DNA of 64,000 nt. Source: Peromyscus leucopus. Its lineage: Eukaryota > Chordata > Mammalia > Rodentia > Cricetidae. A program made the position numbers and the translations under genes. Shown in pieces: positions 46,035 through 56,175 of this stretch. Numbering within the stretch: the stretch's first letter is position 1; every line of letters starts with the position of its first letter. The notes beneath the pieces were generated by a model, which was not told the DNA's origin, did not search any database, and saw nothing but the letters and a program-made list of their open reading frames with translations. The stretch is from the NCBI RefSeq assembly GCF_004664715.2, contig NC_051063.1:141549819-141613818 (forward strand), given 5' to 3'.

Positions 46035-46999
46035 AGAGAAATGATACAATAAAAGGGTAGATTATTGAATCTACTTTAATCCAATAAACAACTATTAATC
46101 TTACATGTTTTACATTGGTGTGGATTTGGATTTATTGATACAAATTTAAAGTTAATTTTGTTATATTGCATGTATATTTCTATTTTAGAGTATTATGTTT
46201 ATGCAGCTCATTGAAAATGTAATATATAATTAAATAGATTAATAGTCATCTACAATAGCAAACTTATAGTCATGTTAGTTAGGTTTTCAAGGTCAAACAG
46301 AGATGTATTTCATATAGACAGGCAACCTTCAAATACTTTAAAGACCTACCAAATATGGCATCCTAAATTTTTTTAAGAATTTAGACATTTCTTCATAGTG
46401 AGACACTTCCGCTCCTGGCAGTACCAAGTACTTCAAAGAGGATGATGGACATTAAAGAAACTCCATATGGCATTTGTTTTCTTTATGGCAAAAGCTAGCC
46501 ATGTGGACAAAGAAACTGCCCTTGCCTCAATTGCTGACAGTTACTGTCCAAACTGGACTAGCTGGACATAAGAAAGGCAACTGCTGAACTCTGTCAAGAC
46601 AAAGTAGGACAGTTCTTCAAAATTCCTTGCTTCATAGGAAAGTCTGTCAGATATGCCAGGCCTGTAGGCCATAGTTGGATGCACCAATGCTACAGAGAAA
46701 CTTTTGAGTGACTCTCCAGGCAGCCTGATGTCCTTGTCATTAGGTAACATTTCACCCTTCTGGGGTCTTTGATAGAATTGACGACTAAGTAGTTATAATT
46801 ATAGTTTTCCATAGTTATAATAGTAAGTAAATTAGATACAAAACTTTAGACTCACCAAGATAACTTAGATAATTAAGTATTTTCTCTAATTTTGCCAAAT
46901 GTAAAAGAATTAGATATTATTACTGTAATTCTTACTTAATAGTTTTTGTTGTTTATAGTTTTGATATATTAAGGTTAAAACCTTCCTCTTTAATTAGAC

Positions 47000-47012
47000 A
47001 AAAAGTGGGAAA
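47000..47012 (+). other. 3' polypurine tract of the provirus
   Basis: AAAAAGTGGGAA immediately precedes the TG of the 3' LTR, where reverse transcription of retroviral RNA is primed for the plus strand. Confidence 0.6.
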
Positions 47013-47444
47013 TGCTGTGGAATATTCCTTTTCTACACTATGATATGTATTATTCTCATTGGTTAATAAAGGGCTGACAGGCTGGTAACTGGGCAGGAAG
47101 TTAGGTTGGAAAGCCAAACTGAGAATGATGGGAAGTAGGAGGGTCAAGTCAGGAGAGACACCAGCCAGCTATCCTAGAAGCAAGACATACTGGAGGACAG
47201 GTAAAGCCACAAGCCCTGTGGCAGTACATAGATTATTAGAAATGGTTTAATTTAAATTGTAAGCGCTAGTTAGTTATAAGCTGAGCTATTGGCTGAGTAT
47301 TTATAATTAATATACACCTCTGTGTGGTAATTTGGGAAGTCACTGCCAGGTATTTGGGAGCAGGCAGGTGATCAGGAATTCATATTCAGCTTGTGAGTTG
47401 GTTAGTTGGGACCAGGCATTTGGGACAGGAAATGTCTGTTTACA
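47013..47444 (+). mobile_element. 3' LTR of the provirus
   Basis: Starts TGCTGTGGAAT, ends TTTACA. Orientation and length (432 bp) match the 5' LTR (436 bp). Confidence 0.85.
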
Positions 47445-47650
47445 CCAGGTCTCACATAAAAGACAGGCATAGTGGCTTGCACTTTTAACACCTGCATAGT
47501 GGAGCAGGGGCAGATGTGTCACAGGGCATAGCTGGCACCTGGACTGGCCAAAGGAGTAAGCTCCAGATGTATTAGGAAGCTCAGTCTTAGAAATCAAGAT
47601 GGAACATGATAAAGGGGGACTGGAAGAAAGGATTATAGGGGAAGTGGGGC
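47445..47650 (+). mobile_element. B4-like SINE, 3' half (resumes after the provirus)
   Basis: After the CCAGGT duplication the sequence continues 'ctcacataaaagacaggcat', 'agtggcttgcacttttaaca', 'ggactggccaaaggagtaag' and 'ctccagatgtatt'. This is the ID/B1-fusion type body expected to follow the head at 44259-44332. Confidence 0.7.
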
Positions 47651-47882
47651 AGGGTTTTTAGATTCTTTACATCAATGATTATCTTAATGCTTGGTGAAAG
47701 GCTCTGCTGAACATGCCTTCAATGTTTTAGCAAAGAGTCCTTCCTTGAGTCTTCACATTTTGCTCATGGAGAGCATCAAAGACAGCCATAGATAACAGAG
47801 CATAGGAAGGCAGGCAGGAAGAAACAAACAAAGAAAAGAATGAAGGAAGATAGGCCAGCAGATGTGGTCAGATTCATGAATG

Positions 47883-48243
47883 TCATAAAACCTACTGCAG
47901 TGGTTGGAAAGAGAATGGGCCCATAGGCTCATATGTTTGCATACTTTTTCCACCATTCGTGGTACTCTTTGAAAAGGATGAGGAGGTGTGACCTTGTTGA
48001 GGACATGAGTCATGGGGACATGCTTTGAGGTTTCAAAGAATTGTGCCATTCCCAGTGTGCTCTCTGTCTTCTGCATGCAAATCAAGATGTGAGCTGTCAG
48101 CACTCCCCAATGCCATACCCTTGCTCAATCACTATGAAGTCCCACTCTCTGAATCCATAAGCCCAAGTAAATGCTTTCTAGTCTATTATTAGTTCCCTCG
48201 GCCACAGTATTTTGTTGCAGCAATAGAAAATTAACTAAGACAC
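47883..48243 (+). mobile_element. Rodent medium-reiterated repeat (RMER/MaLR-like)
   Basis: 'atgggcccataggctcatat', 'gaggaggtgtgaccttgttg' and an end 'acagtattttgttgcagcaa' followed by 'tagaaaattaactaagac' match a very common rodent repeat. I cannot name the family with certainty. Confidence 0.6.
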
Positions 48244-48493
48244 CTACCAACATATGCATTAAGGGTATCCTGAAGGAGAGGAAGATGGCCCAGAAAGAAC
48301 AAATGAAGAAAGAATTTGATGGCTATGATTTTTAGTGTAGGTTACTCAGTTTCTCCAAGTACACTATTTTGCTAGGGATGTTGATGAGGGAAATTTAGAT
48401 ATGGATGATGGAATATGAGAAATTTTATATCATACTATAAATCCAAGTTCTTTCTGAAAATTAAAGGTTGAAAAAGATAGAATAGCCACAACT

Positions 48494-48495
<2 letters not shown>

Positions 48496-48535
<40 letters not shown>
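48496..48535. repeat. (GT)n microsatellite
   Basis: About 20 pure GT units. Confidence 0.97.
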
Positions 48536-48539
<4 letters not shown>

Positions 48540-48561
48540 CTATTAATTTGAAATATCATTG

Positions 48562-48950
48562 GGTGTCAGTGTTTCTATTGCTACAACAAAACACCATGAC
48601 CAAAACAGCAAGTTGGGAAGGAATGGCTTTATTCAGTTTACACTTCCTCATCACTGTTCATCACCAAAAGAAGTCAGGACAGAAACTCAAGCAGGTCAGG
48701 ATCTTGGAGGCAAGAGCTGATGCAGAGGCCATGAAGGGGTGCTGCTTACTTGTTTTTCCCCATGGTTTGCTCATCCTGCTTTCTTATAGAACCCAGGACC
48801 ACCACACAGGTTGGGCCCTCCCACACTGGTCACCAATTGAGAAAGTATCTTACAATTGGATCTCATTGAGGCATTTTCTCAACTGAGGCTCCTTCCTCTC
48901 TGATGATTCTAGCTTGTATGAAGTTAAAACAGAACCAGTTAGTACACTGG
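48562..48950. mobile_element. Rodent medium-reiterated repeat (RMER-like), opposite sense
   Basis: 'tttctattgctacaacaaaa', 'caccatgaccaaaacagcaa', 'gaacccaggaccaccacaca' and 'aggcattttctcaactgagg' match a rodent repeat whose end is the reverse of that at 48243. The family name is uncertain. Confidence 0.6.
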
Positions 48951-49036
48951 GAAAGTTCAGAAATACATGGAAATTATAAAATAAATTCACAAAGAACCAA
49001 TAAGCCAAGTAGACCAAACAGGCCATTAGAAAAGTT

Positions 49037-49190
49037 TGGTTCTCAGTACCCACATGGTGGTTCACAGCTGAGCTCCAATTCCAGAGGATATGACATCCTT
49101 TTCTGGCCTCCATGCATACTATATGCATCTGGTCATATACATACTTATAAACCAAATACCCATACACAAAAAAGTAAATAAATAAAGCTT
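49037..49190 (+). mobile_element. B2/B4-type SINE, 3' part
   Basis: 'ggttctcagtacccacatgg', 'tggttcacagctgagctcca' and 'cttttctggcctccatgcat' form the B-box-distal body, ending in AAATAAATAAAG. The A-box head is missing. Confidence 0.65.
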
Positions 49191-50201
49191 AAAAAACTAA
49201 CAAAAGCCAGATTCAATCCAGAGAGAATACTACATGATGACATGATAAACAGAAATGAAAGAAGGTTCACCATACAGATCCATACAGAAATGGAAAAGGT
49301 GGTGTTTGAGGACTATGAAGCATTATAGGCCCACAAACTAGGTAACCTGGAGAAAAATCAGTGCATTCCTAGAAAAACACAGACTATGAATCTGATCTAA
49401 GAACTACAAAATAGAAATTGATCCATAACAAGTAAGATATTTAATTAGTAATCAAGAGCATACTGCACTAAGAAAGCCCCAGGTCTGCCTGACCTTTTGA
49501 GTGAATTCTACCAAACAATAAATAATTAGCACACATCTTTGTGAAACTCTTACAAGAATTTCAAAAGGAAGAACAAGTCTTCAACCAATTCTACAAAGCT
49601 GCTGTCACCAGTACATGCAAAGAGAATAGTTACAAAGTGAATATGTCCCAGAATCCAGCTTAGTTCAACATACTAAAGTCAAGTGGAATAGAGTCATGTG
49701 AAAAGAATTATAGAGCATATCTTTATAATCAGCTGAAAAAATGAAGAAATAAAATGTGAGAGTTTAATATTTACACAATAGAACACTTAATAAAAGCTGG
49801 ACACATAGTTTATCTCTTCAAACTAAGAGAGTATTTCAAGAAAAATAATTTTACAACTAACATCACTTTTAATGAAAAAGACTGCATACATTTCCCAAAG
49901 ATCAGATCTGTTTAACATTGCACTTGAGTTTCTAAACAGAGTGCTTAGGCAAGAAAAATTAAAGGAATCCAGACTGCAAATGAATCAGAATTATATGTTT
50001 GTAGATTACATCACACAATATATGGAAATTTCAGCACAAAGGAATTACAATTAATAATTCCAGGAAGATTTCTAGACCAATATAAGAAGTTTACAACCAA
50101 ATATGGTTTCTAAAATCCTTCTACAAATCAGATTTTGGGGAATAAATTTATAAATTTATTGAATAGGGTAATCAAAATCTTTTCATCCAATGTTGCTGGG
50201 A

Positions 50202-50411
50202 CAACTTAAAATTGTTTTTTTTTTTTTTGTTTTGTTTTGTTTTGTTTTGTTTTGTTTTTCAAGACAGGGTTTCTCTGTGTAGCTTTGTGCCTTTTCCTGG
50301 TACTCACTTGGTAGCCCAGGCTGGCCTCGAACTCACAGAGATCTGCCTGCCTCTGCCTCCCGAGTGCTGGGATTAAAGGCGTGTGCCACCACCGCCCAGC
50401 AACTTAAAATT
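50202..50411 (-). mobile_element. B1 SINE, minus strand, with target duplication
   Basis: The B1 spans 50214-50400: T/GTTTT-rich tail, 'caagacagggtttctctgtg', 'cttggtagcccaggctggcc', then 'attaaaggcgtgtgccacca'. CAACTTAAAATT flanks it (50202-50213, 50400-50411, sharing one boundary base). The duplicated site is L1 sequence, so the B1 is younger than the L1. Confidence 0.95.
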
Positions 50412-51342
50412 CTTAATCAAAAGAAAGGTGAAACCTCACCGTATCGCATATAAAAAAGTTCTGTGTAAAGGGACTAGGAGCCAAATGTAAATGCTATGGC
50501 TATAGAGCCTTTAGGTGGAAGCAGGAATGAATTGTCATGGTCTTGGTTAGTTTTTAGAAAAGACAATAAGCATTAGCAACAATAAAAATACAGGTGAACT
50601 TTATCAAAACTAAAAATTTGGTCAAAAGGACCACTGGGCTATGGGAAAGGCAGTCCACTATGTCTGAGGACATTTGACAAATTATATGTGTGGTCACGGA
50701 TGACTGTTTAGAGATTTTCAGAACTTTATCACACAACAATGATTTAATTCACATGTAAAATGGACAACATATTTAAACAGACCTTTTCCAGTAGTAGATA
50801 GGAAGATGCAATGCATCTCTGAAGTACTACCCTATATTATGACATGATAGATCACTGAAAATTAAAAACATAAAGAGATATTACTTCATAATATCAGGCC
50901 AAGAGAAAAAAAGCAATGGACCACAAAAGTAGTGAATTAAAAGGATATGGAAAAATTGGTACATAATGTTCACTGCAGGTGGGAAAGTCAAATGAAGCAC
51001 TTTCATTGGGGATCAGTTTTCTTGTTTATAAAAATGTGAAAGCTAAAAGTATTCACATGTTGTTGTTTTTTTTTTAATCCGACTTGTGCGTACATACCCA
51101 AGTGTGTGAGAATATACATGTGGACATGTATATCCACAAACATTCATGTCAATAATATTTAGAGTGTGCCAAAGCTATTACACTCAACTGTCCATCCATT
51201 TCTGAATGTATAAAACCAAGTGTTGTATATAGAGAAAATAGAATATTATTCAGCCACAATAAGGAATGGAGTTATAATACATGTTAAAACATAGTATAAA
51301 CTTTGAAACTACTAGGCTAGGTTGAAGAACAGAAATTCCACA

Positions 51343-51470
51343 TTTGGGTGCGGTGGCTTGCACATGAACATGTGATCTGATCACTCAGGATGCTGAGTCA
51401 GGAGGGCTGTAAATTGAAGGCCAGCCAGAGCTATTTAGGAAGAATGTTTCTCATAAAACCAAACAAGGGA
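51343..51470 (+). mobile_element. Old B1-related SINE, plus strand
   Basis: 'gggtgcggtggcttgcacat', 'ctcaggatgctgagtcagga', 'ttgaaggccagccagagcta' follows proto-B1 order, then a purine-rich AGGAAG tail (to 51548). It separates ORF2 end from 3'UTR of the ancient L1. Confidence 0.65.
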
Positions 51471-51775
51471 GGAGGAAGGAAAGGAAGAGAAGGGGGAAGG
51501 AAGAGGAAGAGGATGAGAAAAGCAATGGAAGGGGAGGAGGAGAAATAAACTGCCTGGCCCTAGAGATTAAATACTGAATTCACAAATATGAAATGTGTAG
51601 AAGAGACAAATCCATAAAGACCAGAATTATATTCATGTTTCCCCTAGCTGAAGTCAGAAACCTAACATCTGTGGGGTTTGTAGGAAGAAATAGACCGTAG
51701 TTAGTTTGCAAAAGTTTATGAATATGATAAACCCTATGAATATACTAGAAATATAACAAGTGAAAATTACATGTG

Positions 51776-53164
51776 GCTTCATTAAACCAGTAGAGACCTA
51801 CCTGAAAAAAACATGTTAGTGTAAAAAAAAAAAAAATAGCCGCCGTCTCTCACATTGGGTTAAGATGCTTGTTTATGTTGATATTATTGATCAAATTTAC
51901 AGACAAATCACCAAAACTCTCAGCAACTTACTGTTTGAAATTTATAGCTACAGGTAGACAGACACCTTGTGTTTACTCATAGATACACACGTACTTGCAA
52001 AGTTTCCAAATGTACACATGGAAGACACATATTAGAAGAAGTTTGCTGTTGTTATCTCCTCCATATAGGAGAATACCACACCAGAGGTAGAGGTGCTCTC
52101 CCAAGTTCATGGAGAATTCCACAGTAACAATGCTCATAGGGTCAGAAAGCATCTCCTCGACTGTGAGGATGGAATGAGAACAATCTACATGTGACACCTT
52201 AGGCTGCTTTGGATCTGTGATTAAAAGCTTCCAGGAGAAGACAGTCTGAGATTCAAAGGCTCATTCCTCACCCACCAGGAGGTCTGCTGCAAGGGCTGTT
52301 TCTCATCAGAGAGCTGATGAGATTCATCACAGTCCAGCTTCCGCAGACCATGCTCTCATCAGTTTGATTACCATCTCCGCCCATTGTTTTTGATCTCGGC
52401 CTTGCTGTCACCAGAACCATTAACACAGATTCATGGATGCCTATCTCTAAGTGGGTCTTGTTCGTGTTCAAGAAAGATTCTTATATTAATCCTCCATTCT
52501 GACTAGCTCACAAGATAAAAATAAATGCATCTTTATCAAGATAATAGGACCTCAGCCTGGCTGAAAACATCCTTGTTGTTGAGACCCTTGGCATTTAGAG
52601 GAAGAAAGGGATGCATCCCACACATTAAAGCCCTAACATCACAAGGTGTGGGTGGTGTGGGAGGATACATGACTGATCCTGGTAGATTCTGGAACGGTTC
52701 TTGCAGGTGAAGTGCACACAGGCAATTCTCATCATCTCCCAAACAACCTCTCCATCTTCCACATGTTGCCAGGGATGTCCCAGAAACTTAAAAGCAGGGA
52801 AGGAACTGTCCTTAGAAACTTTGGTGGTGGTGGTGGTGGTGTGGGGGTGGGGAGGGGGGGTATCCTTGCCAGTCACATGAAAATCATGCACTTACTTCAG
52901 TGCCTAACAAGCAGCATCCTCAGTTTGTGCTCTTTCTACCAGGTGGTGTCATCATTAATAGTGTGATGAACAGGGCACCTTCAGGAGACCTGGATGGCCA
53001 CCATGGCCAAGTGTCCACCTCAGCAGTGAGGGTGTCGTTTCTGACATTCTTCCCCACTATTTACTGCTCAGAGTTCTAGATGACAAATGAGAAAGCTCTG
53101 ATGCTCCTGAAATGATACTGGCTAAGGCAGCAGTATAGGGGAAAACTCTGACTGAAGGATTTTG
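51776..53164. other. Unique DNA, no gene seen
   Basis: Contains an A run at 51822-51834 and a G-rich tract at 52822-52860. Frames at 52268-52471 and 52625-52891 (minus) have no recognised domain. Confidence 0.45.
52822..52860. repeat. (GGT)n / G-rich tract
   Basis: Six or more GGT units followed by GGGGG, GGGG and GGGGGGG runs. Four or more G-runs in a row could form a G-quadruplex. Confidence 0.9.
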
Positions 53165-53235
53165 AATCCATTCATTTAATTCTCTCATGCCTTTGCTTGT
53201 TCATCTGCAAAATGGGAGTGTTACTACAGATGTAT
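53165..53235 (+). mobile_element. MIR-like fragment
   Basis: 'tttaattctctcatgccttt' with 'gttcatctgcaaaatgggag' is the 3' signature of MIR-class repeats. Confidence 0.5.
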
Positions 53236-53689
53236 TTGGTGTTAACTCTATAAACTTGTGATTTTCCTTTGCTTGGCGAGCCTTGGCTCTCAATAACATC
53301 ATATCATGGAGTAAAAAGAAAGTGTAAAACTATCCTCATGTTTCCTGAGCAACACGAGCGTATTTTAAGAAAGGTAGCAGCAATAGGGAAGCACATGTTT
53401 AGATCTACAGCCTAAGCCATTTGTTAACACTGTCAGGTATGGGGTGCTTACTGCTCATAACTGTGTGCTACGCTTTTTTTTTTTTTTTAAGACAGCGCAA
53501 GCAGGGTTGTTTAACAAGCACTGCCACAAAAAGCTGCTATGCACTGCAAAAGGTACAGTGGGGTCAGGGTGTGTCCATTGCTAGTGCAAAGGGGTGGGAA
53601 AGGGAAAGGATTGGTTGAACTCATTTAGAACTCATGCAGGCCTCTCTCCACCAGTACACAACGCTCAGCCTAGGAGGTAGCTTTAAATC

Positions 53690-53880
53690 GTTAAGAACAA
53701 AAGTAAAAGATATGAATGTGGAATGTGGACCTGTATGGAGGAGGGAAATAACAAGGTGCAAAGGGAGATAAAAGAACATGGAGTGAGATAATGGGGATTA
53801 TGTTCATGTATGAAATTGTCAAAGAACAAACATAGTGAATCGACACACAAATAAATAACGAACAATAACAACAAAAGATC
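53690..53880 (+). mobile_element. L1 3'UTR fragment, plus strand
   Basis: 'gaatgtggacctgtatggag', 'ggattatgttcatgtatgaa' and 'attgtcaaagaacaaa' then A-rich AAATAAATAA resembles the final part of some rodent L1 3'UTRs. The subfamily is unknown. Confidence 0.5.
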
Positions 53881-53934
53881 AACTGTAAAAATAGTATCCC
53901 ATTGCAAAATCGAAAATGAGTGATGTCTGAACAC

Positions 53935-54055
53935 CATCGCTACCCCATTCACTGCCTTGTTTCTGTCCTAGACATCACACTTTAGACATCATTGCTACCC
54001 CATTTACTGCCCTGTAATAATTTCCTTGTTTCTGTCCTACACATCACACTTTAGA
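53935..54055. repeat. Imperfect direct duplication of ~52-69 bp
   Basis: Unit 1 (53935-53986) and unit 2 (53987-54055) both run from a 'gctaccccatt' phrase to 'acatcacactttaga'. Unit 2 has about 16 extra bases ('cctgtaataattt' region). Confidence 0.88.
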
Positions 54056-54059
54056 TTTC

Positions 54060-54370
54060 AAACACTAACTGGACCACCTACCCCCTACCTGAGAATTCTT
54101 TCCAGTATTCTTTGTAAGGCTGGTTTGTTGGACATAAATTCTTTTACTTCTTAGTATCATGGACAGTTTTTCTTTCTCCGTCAACTCTTGTAGATAGTTT
54201 TGCTGGGTATAGTAGTCTAGGTTGGCATCCATGGTCCATTGGATCTTGTACATTGTTCAAGGTTCTTCTGGCTTTCAAATTTCCACTGAGAATTCCAATA
54301 ATTATTCTGATGGGTTTTCTTTACATGTGACTTCAGTTTGATCTCTTGCAGCTTTTAGTTCTTTGTTCTG
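54060..54370 (-). mobile_element. Ancient L1 fragment, minus strand
   Basis: On the minus strand it has 'aagctgcaagagatcaaact', 'actactatacccagcaaaac' and 'ccaacaaaccagccttacaa'. These are landmarks of the L1M-type segment between ORF1 and ORF2. Confidence 0.7.
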
Positions 54371-55239
54371 TATATTTAGTATTAAAAGTAGAATATGCAT
54401 GAGGAGCTTCAATTTTCAACAATATTTTTAAATGTTTTGAAATTTTAAAATATATTTAAATATTATTAAAATAGCTGTCAATGACATTGTACCTGGCCAG
54501 TGCCTTCTGAATCATACAGTATGATAATTTGTGACTTCTCTCCACAGTGGTCCCATCCACTAAAGGTATCACTGTGTTCCCAGAACCTGCAACTGGTCCT
54601 AAAGGGGTGAGGGCTTTGGGCTTGTCCCAAGGATGGGACTGCCTAATCTTTCTTGGCTTATCTTTTGAAAATGGCTTCTATTCCCCCTTGCTCTGTCAGA
54701 AAACTATGCAAATCAGGATCAGTTTGACCTTCTTCTCTGTATTAGTGTCTCTCCCACCGCCCCCCCCACCAAACCTACCCCCACCCCCTCACCCCTGCTG
54801 CTCCTCTTGTCCAGTATTCTCTCACTTCTTTCATGAGTTTCTAAAGATCTCCTTCCATTATTGTTTGAGATAATGTCTATTTTTTTCCTTATTCCCTGTA
54901 TTTTCTTCACTGAGTCACACAGGGAGTAGACTCTAGTCAACCAATTTACCAATATGTATTTTCTCTATAATTGATATTCTCTCTTCAACACTTAAGTTTA
55001 TAGAAAAATTAAACAGTTTCCATCTACCTCATGCCTAGTAATCCTCATTATTATCATTATATAATTACCACATGTTTTGAACAATTGCTTGTACATTATT
55101 ATTTAATAAAGTCTACAATTTATTTAAATTATATTACGTTCTTTATCTCTTTTGCATGCTTGTTCCTCTCTCTTTCTGCCTGTGTTCTTGTTCTCTCTTG
55201 TATTTTCTCACAAGATCTCTCTGGCCCTCCCCTCACACT
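54371..55239. other. Unique DNA, no gene seen
   Basis: Holds a C-rich stretch at 54751-54796 (CCCCCCCCACC and CCACCCCCTC runs) whose complement is G-quadruplex-prone. A+T-rich elsewhere. Confidence 0.5.
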
Positions 55240-55313
55240 TTGCTCTGGAGAACCAACCTGGAACTTTAGAAATGCTAGACAAAGTTTCTACAGCAAACCT
55301 ATACTCCAGCCCC
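55240..55313 (-). mobile_element. ID-like SINE, minus strand
   Basis: 'aacctggaactttagaaatg', 'ctagacaaagtttctacagc' and 'ctatactccagcccc' is a decayed reverse ID head. Confidence 0.55.
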
Positions 55314-55329
55314 AATCCTTTGTTTGTTT

Positions 55330-55425
55330 TTACTTGATATTTTTGAGGCACGGTTACAGAACTCACTAAGTTGCCAAATCTGGGCTTGAATTTGAAGCTT
55401 CTCCTGCTTCAGCCTCCAAGGGATG
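55330..55425 (-). mobile_element. Proto-B1 (PB1-like) SINE, minus strand
   Basis: 'tttttgaggcacggttacag', 'aactcactaagttgccaaat' and 'ttctcctgcttcagcctcc' is a reversed old B1 lacking the standard right-half sequence. Confidence 0.65.
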
Positions 55426-56175
55426 GTCAAACTGGAACAGGGATGAAGTGGGACAGCAATACAAGAGATATCTTGATAGAGGAAGATGGCATGGATAGGG
55501 AGAAACCTGGTACTAGGGAAGTCCCCAGGAATCCACAAGGATGACCCCAGCTTAGACTACTAGCAATAATGCAGAGGGTGCCTGAGCTGGCTTACCCTGG
55601 TAATCAGATTGGTAAATATGCTGTCATTAAAGAGCCTTCATCCAGCAACTGATGGAAACAGATGCAGAGATCCACAGCCAAGCACCAGGCCGAGGCCCAG
55701 AAGTTCAGTTGAGAACAGGGAAGAGGGATTCTGTGTGTAAGGGGCATCAAAATCATGATGGGGAAACTTATAGATACAACCAAACCAAGCTAGTGGGAAC
55801 TCATGGCCTTTAGACTAACAGCTGTGAACATTGCATAAGTGAGACAGTTGTGTAGCTTGGTCTGTTTGAGGGGCCCCTGGCAGTGGGAATAGGATCTATA
55901 CCTGGTGCATGAACTAGCTTTTTGTAGCCCATTACCTATGGTGGGACACCTTGCACAGCCTTGATGCAAGGTGGGGGGGAGCTTGGACCTGCCTCAGCTG
56001 AATGTTCCAGGCTTTGCTGACTTCCCATGGGATGATTTACCTTTTTGGAGGAGGAGATAGGGGATGGGCTGGTGGGAAAGGCTTATGAGGAATGAGAGGA
56101 ATGATAAGAGGGGGGATCTGTGGTTGGTATATAAAAATGAATAAAAATTTCTTAATTTAAAAAAGTTAAAAAAAA
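55426..56175 (+). mobile_element. L1 3'UTR, 5'-truncated, plus strand
   Basis: About 750 bp of rodent L1 3'UTR: 'caaactggaacagggatgaa', 'aatccacaaggatgacccca', 'cttcatccagcaactgatgg', 'gtgtagcttggtctgtttga', 'tggtgggacaccttgcacag', 'tggttggtatataaaaatga', then an A-rich end. No coding part is present. The last 250 bp are the same region as the insert at 21703-21931. Confidence 0.9.

Larger units (their letters stand above)
44333..47444 (+). mobile_element. Non-coding two-LTR endogenous retroelement (MYS-like, class II type)
   Basis: Two related LTRs in direct orientation (44333-44768 and 47013-47444) enclose 2.24 kb. The flanks CCAGGC (44327-44332) and CCAGGT (47445-47450) are a 6-bp target duplication with one change. 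A primer-binding-site-like block follows the 5' LTR and a polypurine tract precedes the 3' LTR, so the element is in plus orientation. No gag, pol or env frame survives: the longest internal frames are under 70 codons and show no retroviral motif. The size (3.1 kb) and lack of genes fit a non-autonomous element moved by another retrovirus's proteins. The LTRs differ from each other at many positions (8 of 68 in the block starting 'agtcaggagagacaccagcc'), so the insertion is old. Confidence 0.85.
49195..51775 (+). mobile_element. Ancient L1 relic (ORF2 to 3'UTR), plus strand
   Basis: Diverged ORF2 runs in order: the region before the polymerase ('aggtctgcctgaccttttga', 'gtgaattctaccaaacaata'), the reverse transcriptase with catalytic FADD changed to F-V-D-Y at 49998-50009, the C-terminal part ending near 'gaatattattcagccacaat' (51241), and a 3'UTR ending 'accctatgaatatactagaa'. 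Stops occur throughout. It resembles mammalian-wide L1M-type elements rather than young rodent L1. Two SINEs have since inserted. Confidence 0.8.

Noticed and set aside
44769..47012. Retroviral gag/pol/env genes in the provirus interior
   Set aside because: No frame over about 70 codons, and no protease, polymerase or envelope-like motif seen on either strand.
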